Positions 1-5,482 of a stretch of DNA of 13,784 nt are shown here, piece after piece (positions within the stretch are counted from its first letter, which is position 1; each line of letters opens with the position of its first letter). The DNA comes from Chloroflexota bacterium (GTDB taxonomy: Bacteria > Chloroflexota > Dehalococcoidia > Lucifugimonadales > Australimonadaceae). The stretch lies in assembly GCA_022574265.1 (NCBI GenBank), contig JACZSI010000033.1, positions 1 through 13,784 of the forward strand, read 5' to 3'. The notes beneath the pieces are model-generated. The model saw only the letters and a program-made list of their open reading frames with translations. It made no database searches and was not told the origin of the DNA. The translations under genes were made by a program, and so were the position numbers.

Positions 1-675
1 CGCTGGATCAGCGCCCAGGCCCCGCGCTGGCTCTCGCGCGTCCACGTCGACGAGGAGGACGACGACGCGCCCGTGATCCGCACGGTCGCCGACCTGATGT
101 GGGTCGTCAACGCCGACTCCATCGAGCTCCACCCGTGGCAGTCGCGGGCCGCCCACCTCCGCGAGCCCGACCTGGTCGTGTTCGACCTCGACCCCGGCCA
201 AGGCACGCCCTTCGAGCGCACGCGCGAGGCCGCGCTCGTCATCAAGGAGGTGCTCGACGAGCTAGGTCTCGTGAGCCAGGCGAAGACCACCGGCGGCAAG
301 GGCATCCACGTCGGCGTCGGCATCGCCCCGGACCAGGACCACGAGGCTGTGCGCCAGTGGGTGATGAAGGTCGCGGGCCTCATCCGCGAGCACCGCGGCG
401 ATCTGTTCACGACCGACTACGCGCACCACCGGCGTGTCGGCAAGGTGCTGCTCGACTACAACCAGAACGGCTTCGGGCGCTCGACCGCCGGCATCTACAG
501 CGTCCGCCCGATGCCCGGCGCGACCGTCTCGGCGCCGGTGACGTGGCCCGAGGTCGCCTCGGGCGACCTCTCGCCGGAGCAGTTCACGATCCGCACGGTC
601 CCCGAGCGCGTCGAGCGCCTCGGCGACGTGGCGAAGGACCTGCCAGGCGCCCGCCAGAAGCTGCCGGCGCTGTAG
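1..675 (+). CDS. ligD: LigD-type NHEJ primase-polymerase (PolDom), 5' end outside window
   Basis: The frame is open from base 1 and encodes 224 residues to a TAG stop; the start lies upstream of the window. The family is the archaeo-eukaryotic primase-like polymerase domain of bacterial LigD, which fills gaps and adds nucleotides at broken ends held by Ku. Visible landmarks in order are NADSIELHPWQSR (residues 37-49), the metal-binding DLDP (Asp62 and Asp64), the nucleotide-binding TTGGKGIHV (96-104, His103), a third candidate metal Asp152 in LLDYNQNG, and YSVRPMPGATVSAPVTWPEV (166-185). The protein ends right after the polymerase domain, so no ligase domain follows it; whether a phosphoesterase or ligase domain precedes it cannot be seen. 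Compared with full PolDoms, roughly the first 60 residues are missing. A separate ligase lies downstream on the other strand. The last 16 bases are duplicated at 787-802. Confidence 0.9.
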   Translation, partial: RWISAQAPRWLSRVHVDEEDDDAPVIRTVADLMWVVNADSIELHPWQSRAAHLREPDLVVFDLDPGQGTPFERTREAALVIKEVLDELGLVSQAKTTGGKGIHVGVGIAPDQDHEAVRQWVMKVAGLIREHRGDLFTTDYAHHRRVGKVLLDYNQNGFGRSTAGIYSVRPMPGATVSAPVTWPEVASGDLSPEQFTIRTVPERVERLGDVAKDLPGARQKLPAL

Positions 676-802
676 CAGCAGGGGACCGGGCTACGAGATG
701 CTTCCCTCCGCTCAGCATGACGGTGGCCTAGCGCTGTCATCCTGAGGCTGCCGCAGGCGGGCGAAGGATCTCGCCCCCGTTCGGCGGCTGCCGGCGCTGT
801 AG
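660..802. repeat. 16-bp direct repeat of the ligD-pol 3' end flanking a hairpin doublet
   Basis: GCTGCCGGCGCTGTAG, which encodes the end of the polymerase including its stop codon, occurs at 660-675 and again exactly at 787-802. Between them lie 111 bases (676-786) holding two hairpins. The first has stem ATGCT (698-702) with AGCAT (714-718); the second has ATCCT (739-743) with AGGAT (765-769). The same family recurs at 3356-3415 and 8934-9096. The arrangement looks like an insertion at the gene's 3' end with duplication of the target. No coding potential is apparent in the insert. Confidence 0.75.
691..750. repeat. Left arm of 60-bp inverted repeat bracketing the ku/ligase/TA block
   Basis: Read on +, this segment aligns without gaps to the reverse complement of 3356-3415, with 51 of 60 positions identical by hand count. 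A 22-bp core (727-748 against 3358-3379) is exact. The spacer between the two hairpins is shared by these two arms but not by the related repeats at 8934-9096, so the two arms are closer to each other than to the third locus. Confidence 0.8.
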
Positions 803-819
803 GTTGCGCGGCCAGCGAG

Positions 820-1113
820 CTACCGAAAGAGGTCGTCGACGCGCCGGTACGTCCGCTCGCTTCGCCGCCTGATCGCGCCGATGTCGACGCGGCTATTGGG
901 CTCGTCGATGAGGTAGATCACACGCCAGTTTCCGACCCGCACACGATAGACGTCCTCGTAGAGCTTCTCGCATCCGGGCGGGCGGGAATCGTCAGCAAGC
1001 CCGTGAAGCACCGCCAGGACCCGTCGGCGGTCTGCCCGCTGGAGCGAGTCGAGCTCCCGCACGACGCGGCGGCTCCGAAGCCTAACCTCGAAGCGTGGCT
1101 TGCTGGAGCTCAT
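820..1113 (-). CDS. RelE/ParE-family toxin of a type II toxin-antitoxin system
   Basis: This 97-residue basic protein fits the usual RelE/ParE length and pattern: an N-terminal helical part (residues 10-40), then a C-terminal beta sheet with CEKLYEDVYRVRVGNWRVIY (48-67) and IGAIRRRSERTYRR (78-91), matching the family's 'yRiRvGdyRviY ... I..hR...Y' signature. RelE members cleave mRNA at the ribosome and ParE members poison gyrase; the sequence alone does not separate them here, although the basic C-terminal strand is compatible with RelE-type RNA cleavage. The ATG at 1113 lies inside the antitoxin gene, a 32-bp overlap that implies translational coupling and toxin made after antitoxin. The stop is about 20 bp from the repeat copy at 787-802. 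Confidence 0.85.
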   Translation of the reverse strand: MSSSKPRFEVRLRSRRVVRELDSLQRADRRRVLAVLHGLADDSRPPGCEKLYEDVYRVRVGNWRVIYLIDEPNSRVDIGAIRRRSERTYRRVDDLFR

Positions 1114-1351
1114 ACGCAGCCAGACTGACCGCTTCCTCCTCAGGGCTCGATGCCGCCTGGTGCATCGCCACGATGTCCTCGAGGTCGTCGAGTTTCTCGA
1201 GCAGCGCTTCGTACTCCTCGTACTTGACTAGGACTGCCCTCGGCTTGCCGTGCTGCGTCACGTAGACGGGGACACCTTGCGCATCGAGCGCCGCCATCAG
1301 GGCGGCGAGGTTGGCCTTCAGCTCGCTAACGTTGACGATCTTCGTGGGCAT
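1082..1351 (-). CDS. Phd/YefM-family antitoxin
   Basis: An 89-residue acidic protein with the Phd/YefM fold: the N-terminal DNA-binding part reads NVSELKANLAALMAAL (residues 7-22), followed by VYVTQHGKPRAVLVKYEEYE (29-48), where the HGKPRAVL turn is diagnostic. The C-terminal part (about 55-89) is acidic and helical, as expected of the segment that wraps and neutralises the toxin. The ATG at 1351 has a GGAGGA ribosome binding site eight bases upstream. It is first in a two-gene operon with the RelE/ParE toxin. Members of this family autorepress by binding palindromes in their own promoter, and a perfect inverted repeat sits 20 bp upstream of this start. The pair is transcribed in the same direction as ku and the ligase, but the promoter-like operator suggests independent control. 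Confidence 0.9.
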   Translation of the reverse strand: MPTKIVNVSELKANLAALMAALDAQGVPVYVTQHGKPRAVLVKYEEYEALLEKLDDLEDIVAMHQAASSPEEEAVSLAAYELQQATLRG

Positions 1352-1371
1352 GCTCGTCCTCCAAGTCTCTT

Positions 1372-1395
1372 TATAGTACGTTCTTTCGTACTATA
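1372..1395 (-). promoter_or_regulatory. Perfect palindromic operator of the toxin-antitoxin operon
   Basis: TATAGTACG (1372-1380) and CGTACTATA (1387-1395) are perfect 9-bp inverted arms around a 6-base spacer. Each arm contains a GTAC core, and the cores lie 12 bp apart centre to centre. YefM antitoxins are known to recognise paired TGTACA-type cores in their promoters, so this is the likely autorepression site. The arms also contain AT-rich, -10-like hexamers on the minus strand (TATAGT and TACTAT), so bound antitoxin would cover the promoter. No convincing -35 was found. Confidence 0.75.
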
Positions 1396-1440
1396 TTGCG
1401 ACCATTCCCGAACCAAACATGCTGGGCGCCCGCAGCCGGC

Positions 1441-2427
1441 CTACCCCTCCGCGCGGATGGCATCCAGCGTGCAGTCGCGCGCGTCGACGTCGGGGCGGAG
1501 CGCCGAGAAGATCGGGAAGCGCAGGTGGCGCTGCTCCGTGAACTCGCCGTAGCTCACCTGCACCACCAGCACCGGCTCGCACCAGTACAGGAAGCGCTGC
1601 ACCTCCGGCGGCTTGGCGAAGGGAGAGCGCTCCGTGTGCAGCTGCGTGAGCGCACCGTACGTGAGCGCCAGGTCGTCGTTGCTGAAGCCGCCGCCGACGC
1701 TCCCCACGTAGCGCAGCTCGCCGCCGTCGTACGCACCCAGCAGCAGGCTGCCGAACAGCTCCTTCCGCGCGCCGCCGCCGAAGGTGTACCCGCCGACGAC
1801 CATGTTCGCCGAGCGCGTGTGCTTGACCTTGAGCCAGTGCCGGCTGCGCTTGCCCGGCTGGTAGATGCTGCGCTTGTCCTTGGCGACGATGCCCTCGAGG
1901 CCGAGCGCGGTCGACGCCTCGTACAGCGCGATGCCCTCGCCGTCCTCGAAGTGCGTGAGGTGCACGAGGTCGTTGGGCTCCACGACCGCGTGCAGCGCCG
2001 CCTTGCGCGCCGCCAGCGGCTCGCGCATGAGCGAGGCGCCCTCGTCGTAGAGGATGTCGAAGAGCTCGAAGCTCACCGGGACCGGGTTGCGCGCAAGCGG
2101 GCCCTGGTGCCAGCGCTCCATCACGCGGTGCAGGTGCGGGACGCCGTCGTCGCCCATCGCCACGAGCTCGCCGTCGAGCACGACGCCGTCCCGGCCGTCG
2201 AGCGCTTCCAGCAACCCTCTGCCCACGTCGGCGAAGGGCTCCGAGATGTCCTTGAGACCGCGCGTATGGATGCGGACCGTGCCGCCCGTGACGACGGCGA
2301 TGGCGCGGATGCCGTCCCACTTGACCTCGAAGATGCGATCGGGCGAGTCGAAGGGCTCCGGCGTCGAGACGGCGAGCATCGGCTCGATCGAGAGCGCACC
2401 CGACCTCGACTCGAGGCCGCCGGCCAC
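1441..2427 (-). CDS. ligD: ATP-dependent DNA ligase, stand-alone LigD-type ligase domain
   Basis: This 328-residue protein seals DNA ends in non-homologous end joining. It has a complete nucleotidyltransferase domain and OB fold: SIEPMLAV near the N-terminus (13-20), motif I EVKWDGIR with the adenylated Lys36, motif III around SFELFDILYDEG (119-130), motif IV LEGIVAKD (177-184), motif V WLKVK (198-202), and the OB-fold segment VSYGEFTEQRHLRFPIF (291-307). The length matches an isolated LigD ligase domain; there is no phosphoesterase or polymerase domain. The start is the GTG at 2427, 3 bases after the ku stop, so the two genes form one operon and translation is probably coupled. No strong ribosome binding site precedes the GTG. 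The role as Ku partner is inferred from operon position. Confidence 0.92.
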   Translation of the reverse strand: MAGGLESRSGALSIEPMLAVSTPEPFDSPDRIFEVKWDGIRAIAVVTGGTVRIHTRGLKDISEPFADVGRGLLEALDGRDGVVLDGELVAMGDDGVPHLHRVMERWHQGPLARNPVPVSFELFDILYDEGASLMREPLAARKAALHAVVEPNDLVHLTHFEDGEGIALYEASTALGLEGIVAKDKRSIYQPGKRSRHWLKVKHTRSANMVVGGYTFGGGARKELFGSLLLGAYDGGELRYVGSVGGGFSNDDLALTYGALTQLHTERSPFAKPPEVQRFLYWCEPVLVVQVSYGEFTEQRHLRFPIFSALRPDVDARDCTLDAIRAEG

Positions 2428-2430
2428 GCG

Positions 2431-3267
2431 CTAGCCCGCTTTCCGGACGCGCTTCTTGGACGCGGCGCCCTCCGCAGGCTCGGCAGGCGCGTCGGCCTTG
2501 GCGGCGGCGATGCTCTCGCGCAGCGCCTCCATGAGGTCGCGCACCTTGCCCTGCGGCGTCGGTGGCGCGGCCGCCAGCGGCGCGCCGGAACCGAGCTTCG
2601 CCTCGATCACCTGCTGGAGCGCGTCGCGGTACTCGTCCCGGAACATCTGCGGCTCCCACTCGCCGGTGAGCTGGTCGATGAGCATCGTCGCCATCTGGAG
2701 CTCGGCGTCCGCCACGTCCGCCGAGTCCGAGTGCAGGTCAAGCTCGGCCGTCGCCCGGATCTCGTCTGGGTAGTACATCGTCTCCATCATCAGCAGGTCC
2801 CGGTACGGGCGCACCAGGCACAGGTGCTCCTTCTGGCGGAGCGCCACCTTGGCGACGGCAACGCGGTTGGTCGACTCCAGCGCCTTCTTGAGCAGGTAGA
2901 ACGGCTTGGCGCCCACCTGCTCCGGCTCGATGTAGTAGCTGCGCTCGTAGTGGACCGGGTCGACGGAGCCCAGGTCGACGAAGCGCACGATCTCGATGGT
3001 GTGGGTGGACTGGAGCGGCAGCCCCTCGAAGTCCTCCTCCTCCATCACCATGTACTCGTCCTTCGCGAACTCGTAGCCGCGAGCGACCTCGGACTGCTCC
3101 ACCTCCACCTCGTGGTAGGGACACCACCGCTTCTGCCGCAGCCGCGTGTGGCACGTGGTGTGCAGCGTGACGAAGGAGAGGTCTTTGCTCTCCGTGGCGA
3201 TATAGAGCTTCATGGGGATGGCGACCATCCCGAAGCTGATCGCGCCTCTCCAGATCGCGCGCGCCAT
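2431..3267 (-). CDS. ku: Bacterial Ku, DNA end-binding protein of NHEJ
   Basis: Bacterial Ku is a homodimeric ring that threads onto double-strand ends and recruits LigD. The 278 residues begin MARAIWRGAISFGMVAIPMK, a typical Ku N-terminus. The ATG at 3267 is preceded by a very strong AAGGAGG four to six bases upstream, so the longer open frame reaching 3327 is not used. The core continues through YIEPEQVGAKPFYLLKKAL (112-130), KEHLCLVRPYRDLLMMETMY (146-165) and FRDEYRDALQQVIEAKL (209-225). The tail after residue 230 is Ala/Pro-rich, then holds a helix (PQGKVRDLMEALRESI, 238-253) and ends basic (KKRVRKAG). Near the N-terminus C39 and C49 with H52 sit where many bacterial Ku proteins have a Cys-rich, zinc-finger-like pattern; one expected Cys is His here. 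It is first in an operon with the ligase. Confidence 0.95.
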   Translation of the reverse strand: MARAIWRGAISFGMVAIPMKLYIATESKDLSFVTLHTTCHTRLRQKRWCPYHEVEVEQSEVARGYEFAKDEYMVMEEEDFEGLPLQSTHTIEIVRFVDLGSVDPVHYERSYYIEPEQVGAKPFYLLKKALESTNRVAVAKVALRQKEHLCLVRPYRDLLMMETMYYPDEIRATAELDLHSDSADVADAELQMATMLIDQLTGEWEPQMFRDEYRDALQQVIEAKLGSGAPLAAAPPTPQGKVRDLMEALRESIAAAKADAPAEPAEGAASKKRVRKAG

Positions 3268-3316
3268 GCAACCCCTCCTTCTACTTACCTGACTCGTCCG
3301 CGCGGCCGGGAGCCGC

Positions 3317-3352
3317 ACCACGGCCAAGTCTAGTAACGCGCGCAGCCGTGGT
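3317..3352 (-). promoter_or_regulatory. 8-bp inverted repeat across the ku promoter, candidate operator
   Basis: ACCACGGC (3317-3324) and GCCGTGGT (3345-3352) are perfect inverted arms 20 bases apart. One arm lies just downstream of the -10 and the other overlaps the -35 of the predicted ku promoter, so a protein bound to both arms would block transcription. No regulator gene for it is recognisable in the window. Confidence 0.45.
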
Positions 3353-3355
3353 CAA
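3327..3355 (-). promoter_or_regulatory. Sigma-70-like promoter for the ku-ligase operon
   Basis: Read on the minus strand, TTGACC (3355-3350) is followed by exactly 17 bases and TAGACT (3332-3327), a 5/6 and 4/6 match to the -35 and -10 consensus. Transcription would start near 3320, giving a leader of about 50 bases before the ku ATG. The -35 directly abuts the inverted-repeat arm ending at 3356. Confidence 0.6.
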
Positions 3356-3415
3356 CGGCCTCAGGATGACAGCGCTAGGTCACTGTCCTCCTGTGCGCAG
3401 AGAAGCATCTCGCAG
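3356..3415. repeat. Right arm of 60-bp inverted repeat, upstream of the ku promoter
   Basis: This is the reverse-complement partner of 691-750 (51/60 identical). It belongs to the dispersed hairpin family of the window, but here the hairpin stems are degraded: AGGAT (3363-3367) and AGCAT (3404-3408) have no intact partners. It begins one base beyond the ku -35 hexamer. Confidence 0.75.
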
Positions 3416-3439
3416 CCGGTTCGTTCTCGCCCGCTCACC

Positions 3440-3524
3440 CTGAGCCTGTCGAAGGGCGAGGAAGCGCTTGCCCTGAGCGACGTATCGCGCGAGCAAGCCT
3501 CGGCTCGTACTTCGACAGGCTCAG
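3440..3524. repeat. 15-bp inverted pair of a CTGAGCCTGTCGAAG-type repeat
   Basis: CTGAGCCTGTCGAAG (3440-3454) and its exact reverse complement (3510-3524) flank 55 bases. The left copy sits inside a CCCTGAG...CGAAGGG hairpin similar in plan to the other repeats of the window. Sequences of this type are, from general knowledge, widely dispersed between genes in many bacteria. The pair lies between the ku promoter and the 3' end of the binding-protein gene. Nothing coding is visible here. Confidence 0.65.
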
Positions 3525-3549
3525 CACGAGCGGGTCCGAGGGCGAGCCC

Positions 3550-4437
3550 TCAGCCGCCGGCCGCCGCCTCGTGGAACGAGCCGTCGACGTAGCGCGCGAG
3601 CTCGGCGCCGAGCGGCGGCGCGAGCCCGAGCGCCAGCCGCAGCTCGAGCGCGACGCCCAACCGCGCGAGGTCGAGGCCGAGGCCCAGGGACTCGCGGCCC
3701 AGCGAGGCAACGGCCGCCTCGGCGCTCGTCCCCTCCTCCGTAGCGAGTAGCGCTGCCGCCTCCGCCGGCGCTTCGACGGCCCAGCGCCTCGCGGCCTCCA
3801 GCGCCCCGAGGAACCCCACGAGCGCCGGTGTGTTCTCGGCGGCCCACGTCCGCGTCACCGCGAACACCCCACGCGGGTAGTCGGGCACGACGTCGCGGTG
3901 GCTCGCGAAGCGCACGAAGCCATCGCCCTCGCCCTGCTGGGCCCAGGGCGGCCCGAGGATGGCGGCAACCGTGTCGCCACGCTGCATCGATTCGAGCCGG
4001 GAGCCGGTGGCGCCCTCCGCCACGAGCTCGTAGTCGCCCCGGTCGAAGTCCAAGTCGTGGTCGAGCAGGATCCGCCGCAGCACGAGGCCGAATGCGGTGT
4101 CGACGGCGTCGACCGCGAGCTTGCGCCCCCGCAGCGCCTCCCAGCCGTCGATCTCGGGCCGCACGTAGAGCGTGAGCTCGACCTCGCCGACCGCGTGGGC
4201 CACCGCGACGAACTCGGCGCCCTCGCGGCCCGACCATGCGAGCACGTTGTCGAAGGCGGTGGACGCGATGTCCCACCGTCCCTCGCTCACGCCACGCATC
4301 TGCTCCGTCGAGCTCGGCGTGATCGTCGCCTCGACGTCCAAGCCGCGCTCCGCGAAGAGGCCGCGAGCGCGCGCAAGCGCGACGATCGAGCTGCGCCCGA
4401 AGCTGATGAGCCGCAAGCTCCGTGGAGCGGTGGCCAT
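3550..4437 (-). CDS. NMT1/SsuA-like periplasmic-binding-fold protein, orphan
   Basis: This 295-residue protein has the two-lobed fold of NMT1/THI5 and SsuA/TauA substrate-binding proteins. Recognisable parts are SSIVALARARGLFAERGLDV (16-35), the SSTEQMRGVSEGRWDIASTA stretch (42-61), LRGRKLAVDAVDTAFGLVLR (102-121) with the next-helix RRILLDHDLD, and GATGSRLESMQRGDTVAAILGP (from 142). The ATG at 4437 is chosen because AGGAGGA lies four bases upstream; upstream residues in the open frame are not family-like. No signal peptide or lipobox is visible, and no ABC permease or ATPase is adjacent, so transport is doubtful. Cytoplasmic relatives include 4,5-dihydroxyphthalate decarboxylase-like and THI5-like enzymes, so an enzymatic role is possible. 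It is divergent from the haem-oxygenase-fold gene at 4700. Confidence 0.75.
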   Translation of the reverse strand: MATAPRSLRLISFGRSSIVALARARGLFAERGLDVEATITPSSTEQMRGVSEGRWDIASTAFDNVLAWSGREGAEFVAVAHAVGEVELTLYVRPEIDGWEALRGRKLAVDAVDTAFGLVLRRILLDHDLDFDRGDYELVAEGATGSRLESMQRGDTVAAILGPPWAQQGEGDGFVRFASHRDVVPDYPRGVFAVTRTWAAENTPALVGFLGALEAARRWAVEAPAEAAALLATEEGTSAEAAVASLGRESLGLGLDLARLGVALELRLALGLAPPLGAELARYVDGSFHEAAAGG

Positions 4438-4508
4438 GGCGTCCTCCTGCGATTGACCTGGCGCAAAGGATAGTCGAACGCGGCGGCCGGGATACTGGCG
4501 AGGTGGAG

Positions 4509-4549
4509 GGGCGCCATTCATGGCGCCCAGGGCACGATGAATCGCGCCC
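4509..4549. repeat. REP-like doublet of two tandem 20-base hairpins
   Basis: The first unit (4509-4528) has perfect 9-bp arms GGGCGCCAT/ATGGCGCCC around TC. The second (4530-4549) is GGGCACGAT/ATCGCGCCC around GA, with one mismatch. They are one base apart and are diverged versions of each other, and outer GGGGCGC/GCGCCCC arms can also pair across both (4508-4514 with 4544-4550). It lies in the divergent intergenic region 4438-4699, which is otherwise without features apart from the promoter at 4630-4658. Confidence 0.7.
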
Positions 4550-4629
4550 CTACCGTGAGAAAAGGGACGCGGCGGGGCGAAGGGCTGCGCAGAACCGGCG
4601 GCGCACCGGCGTGCCCCGCCCCACGCCGG

Positions 4630-4658
4630 TTGACGCCAACGCCGCCGCGCCGGACAAT
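4630..4658 (+). promoter_or_regulatory. Sigma-70-like promoter for the haem-oxygenase-fold gene
   Basis: TTGACG (4630-4635), a 17-base spacer and GACAAT (4653-4658) match the consensus 5/6 and 4/6. The expected start is near 4665, giving a 35-base leader to the ATG at 4700. Confidence 0.55.
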
Positions 4659-4699
4659 CGCCGCGTCCAAGCCTGGCGCGCCGGACCAAGGAGGCGGAT

Positions 4700-5386
4700 A
4701 TGGCGACCGCAGTTTCCAACCAGTCGTTCGTGGACCAGGTCATCAAGGAGATCGTGGAACCAGCCGCCGACCGGCTGATGGAGAGCCGCTACTTCACCGA
4801 CCTCCGGGCGGGCAAGCTCACGACCCGCCGGCTCCAGGGCTTCTCGCTCCAGCACACCTGGTTCAACCGCGCGCTGCTCAAGTCCGGCGCCCTGCGCATG
4901 ATCAAGGCATCCAGCGACGACGACGCCTTCATGGGCGCGCTCCGTGGCGTCGTGTCCGAGTTCACGCACCCCGATATGTGCAAGAAGTTCGGCCTCTACC
5001 TCGGGCTGACCGAGGAGGACTTCAGGACGGAGCTGCCCATCTACGAGGTCCTGAACCACACGAGCGTCATCGCCGCATCGCCACTGATCATCGGGAACCC
5101 AGCGGCCGGACGCACATCCGGCATGGCCAACGAGACCATCGTGCAGCGCTATGCCACGGAGTTCGCCACGTACCTGGCCAAGGCCCCCTACGACATACCC
5201 GAGGACCCGCTTCAGTTCTTCATCGTCCACGGCGTGGTGGACGTCGACCACTCCCGCGAGGCCGCCGAGGACGTCGTCCGCCTCGCGAAGACGGACCGCG
5301 ACCTCCAGCTCGTGCGCTGGACCGCCGAGAACATGGTGAAGCTCAAGCTCGCCAAGTTCGAGGCCATCTACGACCACTACGCCTAG
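4700..5386 (+). CDS. Haem-oxygenase-like fold protein (PqqC/CADD/TenA-like, possible diiron oxidase)
   Basis: This 228-residue, mostly helical protein belongs to the PqqC/TenA/CADD haem-oxygenase-like superfamily. The start has AGGAGG six bases upstream. The LQGFSLQHTWFNRALLKSG stretch (45-63) resembles the PqqC helix carrying its conserved Gln/Trp/Asn residues. Candidate metal ligands are Glu87 and His90 (SEFTH), Glu145, and the HGVVDVDH segment giving His177, Asp181 and His184. The last three have the H-x3-D-x2-H spacing of CADD-type haem-oxygenase-like diiron oxidases, and Glu145 is 32 residues before His177, the spacing I recall in CADD. The second-helix Glu/His pair is spaced differently (E-x2-H), as in UndA-like members. 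No pqq genes are nearby, so PQQ synthesis is unlikely. Substrate is unknown; an oxygen-activating metalloenzyme is an inference. Confidence 0.75.
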   Translation: MATAVSNQSFVDQVIKEIVEPAADRLMESRYFTDLRAGKLTTRRLQGFSLQHTWFNRALLKSGALRMIKASSDDDAFMGALRGVVSEFTHPDMCKKFGLYLGLTEEDFRTELPIYEVLNHTSVIAASPLIIGNPAAGRTSGMANETIVQRYATEFATYLAKAPYDIPEDPLQFFIVHGVVDVDHSREAAEDVVRLAKTDRDLQLVRWTAENMVKLKLAKFEAIYDHYA

Positions 5387-5388
5387 CA

Positions 5389-5401
5389 AGGGCACAGCCC
5401 T
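5389..5401 (+). terminator. Weak hairpin just after the haem-oxygenase-fold gene
   Basis: AGGGC (5389-5393) and GCCCT (5397-5401) form a 5-bp stem with an ACA loop three bases after the stop codon. There is no T-tract, so intrinsic termination is uncertain. Confidence 0.25.
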
Positions 5402-5482
5402 CGACCCATAAGAAGGGCGCAGCGCTGGCGGGGAACGTCACTCCAAGTCCCCATCGACTGCACGAGGCGGCTCCTCTTGACC

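Noticed and set aside
3268..3327. Longer Ku start 20 codons upstream
   Set aside because: The added residues are unlike Ku, overlap the predicted promoter, and the ATG at 3267 has an excellent ribosome binding site.
1396..3333. A 645-codon open frame on + across the ku and ligase genes
   Set aside because: It is antisense to two well-conserved genes, has an Arg/Ala/Leu-rich low-complexity composition and no recognisable domain; it is a high-GC shadow.
691..3415. Composite transposon or insertion sequence
   Set aside because: The inverted arms belong to a dispersed hairpin family, there is no transposase between them, and no target duplication outside both arms was found.
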